Positions 40,002-51,379 of a stretch of DNA of 64,000 nt are shown in pieces. The position numbers and the translations under genes were made by a program. Below the pieces are notes generated by a model that saw nothing but the letters and a program-made list of their open reading frames with translations, searched no databases and had not been told where the DNA came from. This DNA is from Halichoerus grypus (Eukaryota > Chordata > Mammalia > Carnivora > Phocidae), in the NCBI RefSeq assembly GCF_964656455.1, contig NC_135712.1:68639239-68703238 (forward strand). The letters are read 5' to 3'. Numbering within the stretch: position 1 is the stretch's first letter; each line of letters begins with the position of its first letter.

Positions 40002-42126
40002 TAAAAAATTTAAATAGACTTATTACTAGTAATGAAATTGAATCTGTAATCAAAAAAGTTCCAACAAACAAAAGCTCAGGACCAGATGGTTTCACAGGTG
40101 AATTCTACCAAACATTTAAGGAAGAGTTAATACCTATTCTTCTCAATGTATTTCAAAAAACAGGAGAAGGAAAAATTCCATATTCATTCTGTGAGGTCAG
40201 CATTACCCACTGCCAAAAACAACAACAAAACCAAAAACCAATGAAAAAAGATACAAAATTCTCAACAAAATATCAGCAAAATGAATTCAACAATACTTTA
40301 AAATATCATTCACCATGATCAAGTAGGATTTACCCAATGCAGGAGTGGTTCAATATTCACAAATCAATCAACATGATATATCACATTAGCAAGAGGAAGG
40401 ATAAAAAAACATGATCATCTCAGTAGATGCAGGAAAAGCATTTGACAAAATACATTCATGATAAAATTCTCAACAAAATGGGTTTAGTGGAAACATACTT
40501 CAATAAAACAAAGGCTATATATGGAAAACATACAGCTAACATCATACTCAATGTTGAAAAATGGAAAGCTTTTCCTCTAAGATCAGGAATAAGACAAGGA
40601 TGTCCACTTTCATCACTTTTATTCAACATAGTACTGGAAGTCCTAGCTGCAGCAATCAGACAAGAAATAAAAGGCATCCAAAATGGTAAGGAAGAAATAA
40701 AATTATTGTCACTCTCTGTAGATGATGACACCATATGTGTAGAAAACCTAAAAACTCCACCAGAAAAACTATTAGAATCTATAAATGAATTCAGTAAGGT
40801 TGAAGGATACAAAATTAATATACAGAAATCTGTTGCATTTCTATACACTAATAATGAAGTAGTACAATGAGAAATTAAGAAAACAATCCCAATTGCGCCC
40901 CCCCAAAAATTAAATACCTAGGAATAAATTTAACCAAAGAAGTGAAAGACCTATACTCTGAAAACTAGGACACTGGTGAAAGAAGTTAAAGATAACACCA
41001 ACAAATGAAAAGATATTACATGCTCATGGTTTGGAAGAATTAATATCATTATAAAGTTCCTACCACCCAAAGCAATCTACGGATTCAAAGCAATCCCTAT
41101 CAAAATACCAAAATTTTATCAAAATCCTAAACTTTGTGTGAAATCACAGAAGACCCTGAATAGCCAAAGCAATCCTGAGAAAGAACAAAGCTAGAGGTAT
41201 CACAATCCCAGATTTCAAGATATACTACAAAGCTGTAGTAATCAAAACAGTATGGTTCTGCCACAAAAACGGACACAGATCAATGCAACAGGATAGAGAG
41301 CCCAGAAATAAACTCATGCCTATATTATCAATTAATCTACAACAAAGGAGGCAAGAATATATGATAGAGAGAAGAGTCTTTTCAATAGGTGGTGTTGGGA
41401 AAACTGGACCACGTTCTTCTACCATATACAAAAATAAACTCAAAATGGATTAAAAACCCAAATGTGAGGTCTGAAACCATAAAACTCATAAAAGAAAACA
41501 TAGGCAGTAAAAATCTCTTGGACATTGTCCTTAGCGACCTATTTATGGATGTCTCCTTGGGCAAGGGAAATAAAAGCAAATGTGAACTATAGAGACTACA
41601 CCAAAATAAAAAGCTTTTGCACAGCAAAGGAAACCATCAACAAAATGAAAAGGCAACCTATAGAATGAGAAGATATTTGCAAATGATATATCCGATAAGG
41701 GGTTAATATCCAAAACTCATGCAGCTCAAAACCAAGAAAAACAAACCATCCTGATTAAAAAGTGGGCAGAAGCCCTGAATAGACATTTTTCCGAAGACCT
41801 ACAGATGGCCAACAGACACATGAGAAGATGCTCAACATCACTAACCATCAGGGAAATGCAAATCAAAACCACAGTGAGATACTACCTCACACCTATGAGA
41901 CTGACTAGTATCAAAAAGACAAGAAATAACAAGTGTTGGTGATTATGTGAAGAAAAGTGAACCCTACCTACAGTGGTAGGAATATAAATTGGTACAGCCA
42001 CTGTGAAAAATAGTATGGCGTTTCCTCAAAAAACAAAACAAAACAAAACAAAACCTAAAAGTAGAAATATATGATCCAGTCATTCCACTTCTGGGTATCT
42101 ATCTGAAGAAATGACAACACTAATTT

Positions 42127-42324
42127 TTTTTTTTTTTTTTAAAAGATTTTATTTATTTGACAGAGAGAGACACAATGAGAGAGGAACACAAGCAGGGGGA
42201 GTGGGAGAGGGAGAAGCAGGCTTCCCGCTGGGCAGGGAGCCCAATGTGGGGCTCAATCCCAGGACCCTGGGACCATGACCTGAGCCGAAGGCAGACGCTT
42301 AACGACTGAGCCACCCAGGCGCCC
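42127..42324 (-). mobile_element. Young carnivoran tRNA-derived SINE inside L1
   Basis: Near-consensus inverted copy with perfect duplication GACAACACTAATTT at 42113-42126 and 42325-42338. Confidence 0.95.
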
Positions 42325-42668
42325 GACAACACTAATTTAAAAACTAATTTAAAAAGATCCATGCACCCCTATGTTTACTGCAGCATTATTTACAATAGCC
42401 AAGTTATGGAAGCAACCCAAGGGCCCAGTGATAGATGAACGGAGAAAGAAGACATGGCGTGCATGCGTACACGCACACACATATACAATATTACGCAGCC
42501 ATAAGAAAGAATGAGCTCTTGCCATTTATGACAACATGGATGGACCTAGAGGGTATTGTGCTAAGTGAAATAAGTCAGACAAAGACAGACAAGTACCACA
42601 TGATTTCACTTACATGTGAGCTCTAGGATAAGAAGTCAGTCACACGTTTTCCAGAAGGTGCTGTGTGG

Positions 42669-42825
42669 AGGAAAGAGCATCAAAATAGAGAAGGGGTCCC
42701 TGAGCTGGGGTCTCCCTTGCCAACCCTCTCACCCTGGGGGTGACTGACCTCAATTTCATCCTTTGTAAAACGCAGAACTGCCTTCCCTGTGGGCCTACTG
42801 TGAGGGCCAAGTGAGGAGGAGAGGC
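42669..42825 (+). mobile_element. MIR-type ancient SINE
   Basis: GGAAAGAGCATCAAAATAGA, CTGGGGTCTCCCTTGCC, GACCTCAATTTCATCCTTTG and GTAAAACGCAGAACTGCC follow the MIR order. Diverged. Confidence 0.5.
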
Positions 42826-43431
42826 TGCTTTTAGTCTCAGGGGTTTGCTGTTCTAAGCAGGTTAAGACCAACAAAGCTTTAATTGGTGAGCCTTCTAGGG
42901 TTTTTCTGGAGTAAAACTAAGATGGTAAATGGTAACCAGTTGCTCTGATAAGTAGGTCAGGCTTTTTGGTATGTTACCTATTTACACATTGACATGCATT
43001 ATTCTGACAAGGAGTCGGTAGCATTTGCCAGAACGCTGAAAGGGTCCACGACACAAAAAGGTTAAGTATCCTCCTACCCTAGAAGGTTGGGGCTTATGGT
43101 TACTTACGGTTTAGATCTTGCCTTTATGCAACAAGAACTGGAGGCCCTTAAGATGAAGGAATGATACAGCAGGACATGGTCAGAAGGATCTAAAAGCATG
43201 TGTGGAGAGGGGGAACGGCGTGAGGGCTGAGCAGGGGGTGGTGGAGGGGACAGTTCAGGGGAGAGATCAAGATCTCAGTAAGAATTAAAGGTAAGTTATA
43301 TTTTGTTGCATTTAGTTCCCAGCTTCCTGACAATCAAGATACCAAACAGGCCCGACCCTGCAGGTCCCATCATATGACAAAAGGAAGCATTAGAACTTCC
43401 TGGCATTGAACTCTTAAGAGAAAGAAACCGG
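42826..43431. other. Intergenic DNA, no gene seen
   Basis: Mixed single-copy-looking sequence between a MIR relic and the TACG-rich tract. Nothing recognised. Confidence 0.45.
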
Positions 43432-43496
43432 ATACGAAGAGTACGTATACGAGTACGTATACCTATACGTATACGTATAGATATTGTATACGTACT
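43432..43496. repeat. TACG-rich palindromic tract
   Basis: The tract is built of TACGTA/GTATAC units. It starts with GTACGTATAC (43441-43450) and ends with its exact reverse complement GTATACGTAC (43486-43495), so it can fold into a stem. It keeps several CpGs in an otherwise AT-rich context. Confidence 0.85.
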
Positions 43497-43577
43497 TAAA
43501 TTTGGAACTCTGTCCAAGAGTTCCTCCCAAAGCTGCGAGCTCAGCTGGAGGGGTGCTGGTAGCTGAGAAGGAGGGTT

Positions 43578-43779
43578 TTTTTTTTTTTTTTAAAGATTTT
43601 ATTTATTTATTTGAGAGAGAGAGAGAATGAGAGAGAGCACATGAGAGAGGTTAGGGTCAGAGGGAGAAGCAGACTCCCCGCCGAGCAGGGAGCCCGATGT
43701 GGGACTCGATCCAGGGACTCCAGGATCATGACCTGAGCCGAAGGCAGTAGCTTAACTAACTGAGCCACCCAGGCGCCCG
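43578..43779 (-). mobile_element. Carnivoran tRNA-derived SINE, first of a tandem pair
   Basis: Inverted copy with a T-run, (GA)n tract and head ending GAGCCACCCAGGCGCCC. It appears to be inserted in the T-run of the second copy: AGAAGGAGGGTT lies before it and again only after the second copy (43962-43973). Confidence 0.92.
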
Positions 43780-43961
43780 GGTTCTTTTTTTTTTTTGACA
43801 GAGACACAGCGAGGGAGGGAACACAAGCAGGGGGAGTGGGAGAGGGAGAAGCAGGCGTCCCGCTGAGCAGGGAGCCCGACGCGGGGCTTGATCCCAGGAC
43901 CCTGGGATCATGACCTGCGCCGAAGGCAGACGTTTAACGACTGAGCCACCCAGGCGCCCCT
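43780..43961 (-). mobile_element. Carnivoran tRNA-derived SINE, second of a tandem pair
   Basis: Inverted copy from GTTCTTTTTTTTTTTTGACA to GAGCCACCCAGGCGCCCC, of the near-consensus subtype and different from the copy before it. Confidence 0.92.
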
Positions 43962-43973
43962 AGAAGGAGGGTT

Positions 43974-46079
43974 CTACAAACAGGGCTCTCTCCAACCTCA
44001 AGCTATGATCCCAATTAAACAAAGTTAAAAAACACATCTTTTCCCCCACAAAGAGGTGGCTGTTACTTTAGTTTGACTAAGAACTAGTCAACCAAGTGGA
44101 ATGAGGGTCCCTGGTCCTTTTAAAGAGAGCGATAGTCACATCCTAATTTGGTTAAAATTATATATATATGCATAGAAAAAACAGAAGTCACACACAAAAA
44201 GCTGGAGTAGTTACCCTGCTTGCTATGATTATAAAAGATTCTCTCTTTATGATATCTTTATTTTCCACTTTTCCCATATATTACTTTTGCAATTTGAAAA
44301 AGTTGTTCAAAATCAGTTAATCAAAACAAGTACCATTTGGAAACCGGTGTATTAAATCACTATAGATGAATTACAAGGCAAATAGCCCCACCCCTCCCTC
44401 TTTCCAACAAGTGCATCCCTGACCATCCTTCCAGATACAAGGAAAGGCTTTTCCAGAGACTGCCAGGTGCCCCTTGCTAGTCCCTCTGCCATTATTAGAA
44501 CTCGCATCGCGTGCTTCCAAAGCGGCAGGAAGGGCAGTGTCAGTCTGCCCACGGTTTGAGAGCCCCTGCTCCATTATTTGTGTCCATGGAGGAGTGCTGG
44601 TGGTGATGGGGCGGTGGTGAAAGGAGTAAGAGAATCACACGTTGGGGCAGAATCTCAGGGGGCGGGTCTCCCAACTGCTAGTCCCAGGAGCCCCCAGCAG
44701 AGGGCAGCAGGGCACTGTGAGCAGTTGGCGCCGGGCGGGAGGGTGGGGGGTCACAGATGAAATCTAACTTGTCAGGTGGACGCCAGGAGCAGAGAGTCCT
44801 TTAGAGTCTGTGGCTCAGGAACTGCGTGCCCTTACAGAGCTGCCTGATATAAAACAAGCCTTTGAACAAGTTAACGATTTGTCTCCAGGTAAACCCACAA
44901 TTAAACAGAAGAGAAACCCAGTTTCTTCCCAAACTGTATTTTTCTTAATTTAGTCTCAAAGCCACTATTTTATTTATCTCTTTTATATATTTACTTACAT
45001 TTGCTTTATTACAATATAGGTTTTAAGGCAGCTTCACCAAGTCACGAGGTCTGTTTCACCCTAATTACACAGAACAAAGAAAACTCAGAATCCGTTCGTA
45101 TTTGCCCCAGGTAAGAGGCCTTGTTTACCGACAGGCACTTGTCTCCCTCCGTGTTTGCCAAAATGAAGGCAGGGAAATCGGTCCAAGGCTGAGGACAGAT
45201 AAATTTGGAATGAAAGCCTAACAGCCTTGACGTGATGCCAAGAGCAGAAAAACTGATTAGTGAAAGAGATTTTCCAAGAGCGAGCAGGTACGGGAAGGCC
45301 ATTAGCTAATGTCCTGACCCCGGACAGGTGACTGCCCGTCTCACCCTTTCCTCTCACGTGGACAGGGGACAGGATCAGAGAATTTGTCGGGTCCCTTCCA
45401 TCTCAGACAGGGGAACCTAAGGGCACTTCAGGGACCTACCTGCAGGAAAACACACTGAAATGGGTTTTGTGCTCTGGGCCTGGTTGGGAGATGGGAGTTG
45501 ATTGGGGAAGGCACTAGAAGGGAACTATTCTCCATGTGGAAAGAGACTGTGGGTGGAAGTCACATCTGGACCTTTCTTCATGTGCACAATCCATTTCCAG
45601 CCTTGGAACAGGGCAGGCAGGCCGGTAGGCTGGTTTTCACAGTTTCTAGCATGAAGCTCTTTCTTTACACCAAAACTGGGAGGGTCCAAAGGCACAGGCT
45701 TAGCTCTCCCTCGAGCATCCCAACGGAGCCCTGTTTGAAGAGCCCTGGTCTGGAATAGTGGATTGGCTTGTGCTGGGTCCCCCGAGGAAGGACACAGCCT
45801 TTTCAACCCCCACTAGGGCACCACTTAAGACTACTTCGGATAGGAATACGCGTGTCACAGAGAATGTCAGGCAAACACAAAATCTTTTGGTTTAGTCTTT
45901 ACTTTCAATCCCAAACTTTTCCCCTTTCGTTACAAAAGTACTAAACGAACACGGACAGAATTGGAAAACTGACATTTGCAACTATGCGCCTTCAGCAGGC
46001 ATCTCAACAATCCCACCACCGACACACCCCTGTGCAAGGATAGATATCAGGCAGACAGTTCGCAGTAATCAGAACTATA
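43974..46079. other. Intergenic DNA between convergent UMPS and ITGB5
   Basis: Apart from the CTCF-like motif near 44694, no gene or known repeat was recognised. Several inverted TTTATT stretches near 44950-45010 would be AATAAA on the ITGB5 strand, so a longer ITGB5 3' UTR form is possible. Confidence 0.45.
44692..44710 (+). promoter_or_regulatory. CTCF-like binding motif
   Basis: CCAGCAGAGGGCAGC at 44694-44708 matches the core pattern CCASYAGRKGGCRS known for CTCF. It sits in a GC-rich patch between two convergent genes. Sequence match only. Confidence 0.45.
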
Positions 46080-46529
46080 CCATAAATGCACGATCTTTTT
46101 ATTTCATATAAAAATGATCAACACGACAGAAGCCAGAGCGTGTGTTGGTTTTGCACACTCTGATGCTCCCAAGAGCCTTCTCCTCTGGCCAGGCTGGAGG
46201 CTCAGCCCTCCTGGAAGGGAGAGGCGGCCTAGGCCCCCAGCCGTGCCCAGAGACGTCGAGCTGGATGTGGTGCGGAAAGCTGAGAGCGCCAAGGTCCCGG
46301 GCCTTTTCCTGGGCTTGGAGGGGTGGCTGTCTGGCGTGGATGTGGCCGGGCAGCCAGGTGACACACTGGCCACCTTCCGGTGCAGGGAGTGGGCTCCTGG
46401 CCCAGGCTCACGGGAAGCTGTCTGTGCTTGTCCCTCTAGGGGGCCGTGATCCAGCTGAGCGGCTGTCCAAGGCATATCAGTCTCTGACTTCTCGTCAGCC
46501 CCCTCTGGTCCTCCAAGGAAAAGGAGCTG
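46080..46529 (-). other. ITGB5: ITGB5 3' UTR (shortest likely form)
   Basis: From the stop codon (complement of TCA 46530-46532) to just past the poly(A) signal. No repeat recognised. A longer form ending near 44950-45010 cannot be excluded. Confidence 0.6.
46098..46103 (-). terminator. ITGB5: ITGB5 poly(A) signal AATAAA
   Basis: TTTATT on the + strand reads AATAAA on the ITGB5 strand, about 430 bases after the stop. It is the nearest canonical signal found. Confidence 0.6.
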
Positions 46530-46625
46530 TCAGTCCACTGTGCCATTGTAGGATTTGTTGAACTTGTTGAAGGTGAAATCCACGGTGTGTGTGGAGATGG
46601 GCTTTCTGTACAGAGGGTTGGAAGC
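46530..46625 (-). CDS. ITGB5: ITGB5 last exon, cytoplasmic tail end
   Basis: Reads [20 protein letters not shown], then [11 protein letters not shown] and TGA. NPLY is the membrane-proximal NPxY motif that binds talin-type PTB domains in beta integrins. The second motif of most beta tails is replaced by NKSY, as is typical of beta-5. The stretch with STHT supplies phosphorylatable residues. Phase 0 start after the acceptor CTGTAG; 31 residues plus stop. It matches the human tail as I know it residue for residue. Confidence 0.96.
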
Positions 46626-47265
46626 CTACAGAACACAAAAGGCAAGAGAACGTGTGTGTCCGTTCACTTGAACACACATACTCAGGGTTCGAGGCCCTTC
46701 CTCGGTCCGTCAGCCCGGAAGGCAGCCGCCTGAGCACGCAGCCGGTGTCACGCCTGGGAAAGACCCTCCCGGTCACGGAGCTTCTACTCTTTATCTCTGA
46801 AACGAGGGGCTGGACCAGACGATCTCTGAAGTCCCTTCCAACTTTAACAGAAACTAACTGGGGATTCAGGGTTGCTCACTGTGCTCAGTCCTTTGGGCAA
46901 GTGCAGTTTGCCAGGGGAGACAAGACTCTCACAAATAGATGCTGTAACGGACGCTAACAACTTGAGGTCCTTTACCGAGTCTGCAGTCTCTCTAGGACTG
47001 TCCAGATTCTTCCTGCCGAGGCTGCGCCACGCGCCTCTGCCCTATGAGGGTCCTGAGCTGGGCCTGCTGTGGGGCTCTGCATGGGGCCCCCCGTGCTCCT
47101 GGGCCGTGCGTTCTCCCCACCCAGAATTGGCCACACACACCGCCTCTCAGGTTTTGTTTCCTTGATTTGAATGCCAAAGATGTTAGCGGGCCTTAAAGCT
47201 TGTGGGACCTCAACCAGACCTCTAAGCTTGACTTTTTCTCTACTTCTAGCATCCCCTTGGCTTAC
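46626..47265. other. ITGB5 last intron
   Basis: 640-base intron. No repeat or RNA gene recognised. GC-rich at its upstream side. Confidence 0.55.
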
Positions 47266-47432
47266 CATCTCATAGCGGGCCCTGGACCGCTCGCTCTGGA
47301 ACTTTGCGAACTCTCTCCGGTCATGGATGGTGACAAGCAGCTTCCAAATGGCCAGGAGCGCAATCCCAATCAGGAGGATACTGCCCACCACGGCCAGGAG
47401 GATGGTTGTGGCGTCCGGGGCAGTTCCACACT
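47266..47432 (-). CDS. ITGB5: ITGB5 exon with transmembrane helix
   Basis: Begins by completing Glu and reads [20 protein letters not shown], then [20 protein letters not shown] and [15 protein letters not shown] before the donor [27 protein letters not shown] is a single membrane-spanning helix of about 21 residues. [15 protein letters not shown] is the conserved membrane-proximal motif of beta integrins, whose Asp forms the clasp with the alpha subunit. 167 nt, phase 1 start, phase 0 end. The outer edge CGTAPDAT differs from human (CGNTPNAM), as expected of a short linker. Confidence 0.96.
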
Positions 47433-48739
47433 CTGGAGGAGACCAGGAGGCAGGGTGAGCGGAACCACCAGGAGAGCATGGCCGTGCACACCGCCCCATC
47501 CCCACCCCCACCTCAGGTCTATCTGGAGCGACACGTGTGCCTCTCTAAAAATGCCTTCCCTCTCTTCTCTTAGGTCCCACAGTGCTTCTGGGTGACCTGG
47601 GGGGGCGGAGGGGGGGGCGGAAGTTTTCTCCAATGCACATAAAGGGGAAGAGTCCAAGAGGGATGGCTCCTGTTCCAAACCACAGCAAGTCTACCTGTGG
47701 CAACACGTAGACGAGAGCCCTGGCGGCCGCCCCCCTCACTCCCACACGCCGGGTGCATTGTGTGCTCAGCAGCCTCTCCCCTCGTGTGAGTGCCCAGGCC
47801 CCAGCCTGGTCCAGTCTCCATTCTCCAGATTGGACCTGCCTCGGCCTTCATGTAAATGGTTTCAGGAGCAGACCGGGCAGGGAGGAGGTTTCAGGAAGCC
47901 CACGAGGGCTGGGCTGGGGGCCAGCCAACATCTGTAAGCCTGTAGTGTGGCCCTTTGCAGCACATGTGCTTATTTTCAAAGAATTGCAAAGACAGCACCT
48001 GGAAACAAAGCCTCATTCTTGCAGGCCTGCCTCCTGGGCTGGTACCACAGCACTTCCTCTGCTGCTGGCCCCGAGAAGGCACATTATGTGGTCTGGCTCA
48101 ATTTGGAAAAACAGTTTGCAATGCTGTAAATTGAAGGGAGCAACCCTTTTTCTCCTCACCCCTGCCCCCCTTCCAGAGAAGAAGAAAAAGGGTCATGCTG
48201 GAAACCCTGAATACTCCAAAGCAAAAGGCCATTGGGCCCTGGGTCCAAAGCAGGAGGCAGAATTAGGGATATCCGCACGAAGGCTTGACCCCCGCAGGGG
48301 TCCAGGAGCTGAGCGCGGCCGTGTAACCCAGAGCTGCACCGGCCCTTCCCGGCGGGGGCAGTGCGGCAGCCGCTCCCCGAGGCAAGCGCTGACCCGCCCG
48401 GCCGCCCTCTGCGGAAGCTGCAGCTGCTCACCGCCGTCAGCGACGCAGGTGAAGTGTGTGCTGTGGCCTCTCGTCCCCCCGAGCTCCGGCTGCTCCGAGA
48501 CGAGACCCTCTGGCTCCCAAGCCTCCAGGCCGTGACCTCCAGAGCCCCACCCATAGCGGGTCCTCAGGCGTACGCCCACCTTTCTGCCAAACTCCAGGAG
48601 CTGGGCAGGGGCGGCCTTAGACCCTCCTCACTCTGCGGCTTGGAAAGGCAGTGAGGACACAGGGCCACAAGCCCAGAGCAGGGGAAGGTGTCAGAAGCTG
48701 AGTTCCCCGGGGCAGCAGACAGAGCTGGCCCCGACCCAC
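47433..48739. other. ITGB5 intron between beta-tail and transmembrane exons
   Basis: GC-rich intron with G-runs at 47599-47617 and a CpG-rich patch at about 48270-48580. A 260-codon frame (47753-48535) is open on the opposite strand but shows no known domain. No transposon recognised. Confidence 0.5.
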
Positions 48740-48859
48740 CTGGCTCCCTGAGGACCGTCAGGTTGGACTTCCCGCTGGGGAGCTCCGCGTAGGTGAACAT
48801 CATGACACAGTCCTTGGCGGTTTTGTAGAAACAAAGCACAGCCTCTTGGTCATCTTTCA
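48740..48859 (-). CDS. ITGB5: ITGB5 beta-tail domain exon
   Basis: Completes Val and reads [20 protein letters not shown], then [19 protein letters not shown] before the donor GTGGGT. It encodes the second half of the beta-tail domain that sits just outside the membrane. Cys in VLCFY and KDCVM are the conserved disulphide partners, and NLT is an N-glycosylation site. 120 nt, phase 1 at both ends. Nearly identical to human as I know it. Confidence 0.95.
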
Positions 48860-50329
48860 CTGGAAGAAAACCAAGCAGAAATGTCTGCTCCGAGCAACCC
48901 AGTGCGCTGATGGGACAGCGGGGAGCCGAGCACCTCAGTTAAGAAAGGGGGTGCAGAGAGGCATAAGGGGGAGGCTGGGCCCTTACAAGTGAGCTTGGGT
49001 TTCTCACATCAAGGATGGAGCCCCAGCTACATGAATCCCCTGAGGTACGAGCAATCCCTGGGGAATGCAAGAGAGAAGCTCTTCACACCTCCCAAGTGTT
49101 GGCTGGGAGTGATGGGAAGCGGAAGGAGGCCCCGGCATTATGCTTGAGGCTGAGGCTGGTACGTGGAATTGCCCTGGACGTCAAAGGGACACAGAAAGGA
49201 AAGAGCCATCCCGATGCCCTGGGGGGCCCGGGCAAGAGCTCACGGTCGAGTCCACTTGGCTGAGAGCCCGCCGCGGTGGCCAAGCGTCAGCCGCCATGTG
49301 CTAGGATGTAAAACCACAACGACCAAGGGTGACGAGGACGTTCGGACAAGGGTGCCGAGGGCCAGCGCCGGAGGCCAGGGCGGGGCGTGGCCACCACCTG
49401 CCGCAGCCCCGCTCCTCCGCAGCCAGCAGCCCCCGCCTGGCCCCACGCTGCTGTTCCACCAGCCCCCGTCCAGGCATCACCTGCACTCCAAGGCTTCTTT
49501 GGGAAAGGGTTAGACTGATTTCTAGGAGGGAAAGGGAGTAAGGAAGGGGAAGGGGACATTCGGCAGCAATGGCCAGTTGGTCCCGAGCAACTGCGGCGGG
49601 CTGAGGTTACGGCGTGAAATGCCTTTCAGCTCTCGCCTTTGCAACCCTACTGCTCAAAGGAGTCTTTACCTGGAACCAGGCCAATTAGTGTGGTCATCAA
49701 ATGTGAAGGCCTGGACTGTCTCTCTCAGCCCCCACCCGTAAGCCTGGTCTGGGTGAGTGTAAGTGTATGTGTGCCTGAAAAAAGCCAGGAGAGGGAAAAG
49801 GATAAACAGTGAATCTGAGCAGACACCTTCTCATGAAGGATTTTACGAGAAGCAGCTACACATGACGGCTGAAACTGCTCCAGGGCAGGTGCGTCAGTTG
49901 GGGGCCCCAGGAAGGCAGCATCTTGTCCCTTCTGTGTGTTGCCTAGGTGGGGGCCACTGCCCCAGGTCAGCGGGCAGATCTACTGTGAGCCAGGCCTCAC
50001 GTAGCAAGCAGAAGCAGCGGCAGGAAAATGGTGTGAGCCTAGACTCCGTGGGCTTCCCGCTGGGCCCCCTGGTCTAGCACAAGCCCCAGCATACCGTAGG
50101 TGCTCAATGAGCAAGGGCTGTCTGAGTGCATGACTCAACGTACTCAGGAGCCAGGATGTGGCCACAGTGGTCAGTCAAAACCAGGGGGGCGGGAGCAAGG
50201 AAGGCTACAGAGGAGGCAAGTCAGGGCCAAGACGGGAGGCTGGGGCCAAGAGCCCGCCGCAGCCAAGGTCAAGGTCGAGGGCAAGGCTACCAGCAAGGGA
50301 GCCTCAGAGGCAGAACCCCTTTCATGGTA
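48860..50329. other. ITGB5 intron, first part
   Basis: GC-rich, with CpGs clustered near 49200-49450. Several overlapping open frames on both strands reflect base composition. Near 50085-50110 a GTAGGTGCTCAATGAG string resembles a MIR end. No gene seen. Confidence 0.45.
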
Positions 50330-50900
50330 CATAGTCTTGTCCCCTTGCCCCGTCGTTTTAGATACAATGCGGTTGTTTTAGTATGTTTACAATGTTGTGT
50401 AACTATTCTCACCATCTAATTCCAGAACATTTCTATCACCCCCAAAAGAAACCCTTCCTGTTAGCAGTCAGTCTCAATCCCCTGGCGACCACCAATCTAC
50501 TTTCTGTCTCTGTGTTTTTGCCTGTTTTGGACATTTCATGTAAATGGAATCATACGATGTATGTCCTTTTCTGTCTGGCTTCTCACACATAGCATAATAC
50601 TTGGAAGATTCGTCCCTTTTGTAGCACGTATCAGGACACCATGTCTTGTACCACATTTTAGTTTTCCATCATTTCATGGACATTTGGGTTGTTTCGAATT
50701 TTTTACTATTATGAATAATGCTGCTATGAACATTCACGCAAAAGTTTTGGTTAACGTGTTTTCAGTTCTCTTGTGTATATACTCAGGAGTGATATTACTG
50801 AACTATGTGGTAACTCTGTTTAATCTGGGGGAGCTGCCAGACCATCCTCCAAAGTCGTGCACCATTGTGCATTGCTGCCAGAACGTGTGAGGGTTCCAAC
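50330..50900 (-). mobile_element. Old LINE-1 3' end relic, antisense
   Basis: Inverted L1-type 3' sequence: CAACCACCAATCTACTTT-like blocks, TGTAAATGGAATCATACGAT, TTATGAATAATGCTGCTATG and GAGCTGCCAGACCATCC. More diverged than the L1s in UMPS. Confidence 0.65.
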
Positions 50901-51379
50901 ACAGGGCCACTTTGATTTGGTGTCATTACAGTGCTCCAGACCAGGTCCAAAGCCAGCCATGTGCACACAGGCTAAGGTACGTGATGTGCATCTCTTACCC
51001 TTAGAAACTCCTCAGCCGGGACAGCAATGGCTGTGCTGGAAAAGGGATGGAGGCAGCTCAGAGACAGTGGAGAGCAGAGGTCTGTGCACCTCCGTCTGAG
51101 CCTCCTTGTGGGCTCCCACCCAGAAAGGGACTCGTAGCCATTTGTCCAGAGGCAAAGGCACAGGGATGGATGGATGGAGTCAAATTGGAGTGGTTCGAAT
51201 GAGAAGAAGCCTCAGATGCAAGCTGCTGCACCAGAGAACAGAACAAAGTGCGGGTGAGAGCTGCAGGGACAGATGTCTGCAGCGGGGACAAGAGCCAGGG
51301 CGGCACGCGAGCCCAGGCGCGATCCGGGCCAAACGAGAGCTCGGCCCCTTCTGCTGCCTTGCGGCATCGTGAGAGCTGC

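Larger units (their letters stand above)
37090..42628 (+). mobile_element. LINE-1 with decayed ORF1 and ORF2
   Basis: A long L1 in intergenic DNA, starting in ORF1-side sequence (37090-37930) and continuing through ORF2 (about 38570-42560) to a truncated end near CTTACATGTGAGCTCTAGGA. The frame at 40427-40870 (147 codons) still reads as reverse transcriptase: [19 protein letters not shown] is followed by SVDD where active L1s have FADD. Stops, frameshifts and three SINE insertions break the rest, so it is inactive. Sections of about 100-147 codons survive, more than in the intron copies. Confidence 0.85.

Noticed and set aside
22590..42628. LINE-1 protein frames as functional genes
   Set aside because: All are broken by stops, frameshifts and SINE insertions; the longest surviving pieces are about 150 codons.
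47753..48535. 260-codon open frame opposite to ITGB5
   Set aside because: It lies in a GC-rich intron where stops are rare, overlaps other chance frames and has no recognisable domain, splice context or repeat of protein type.
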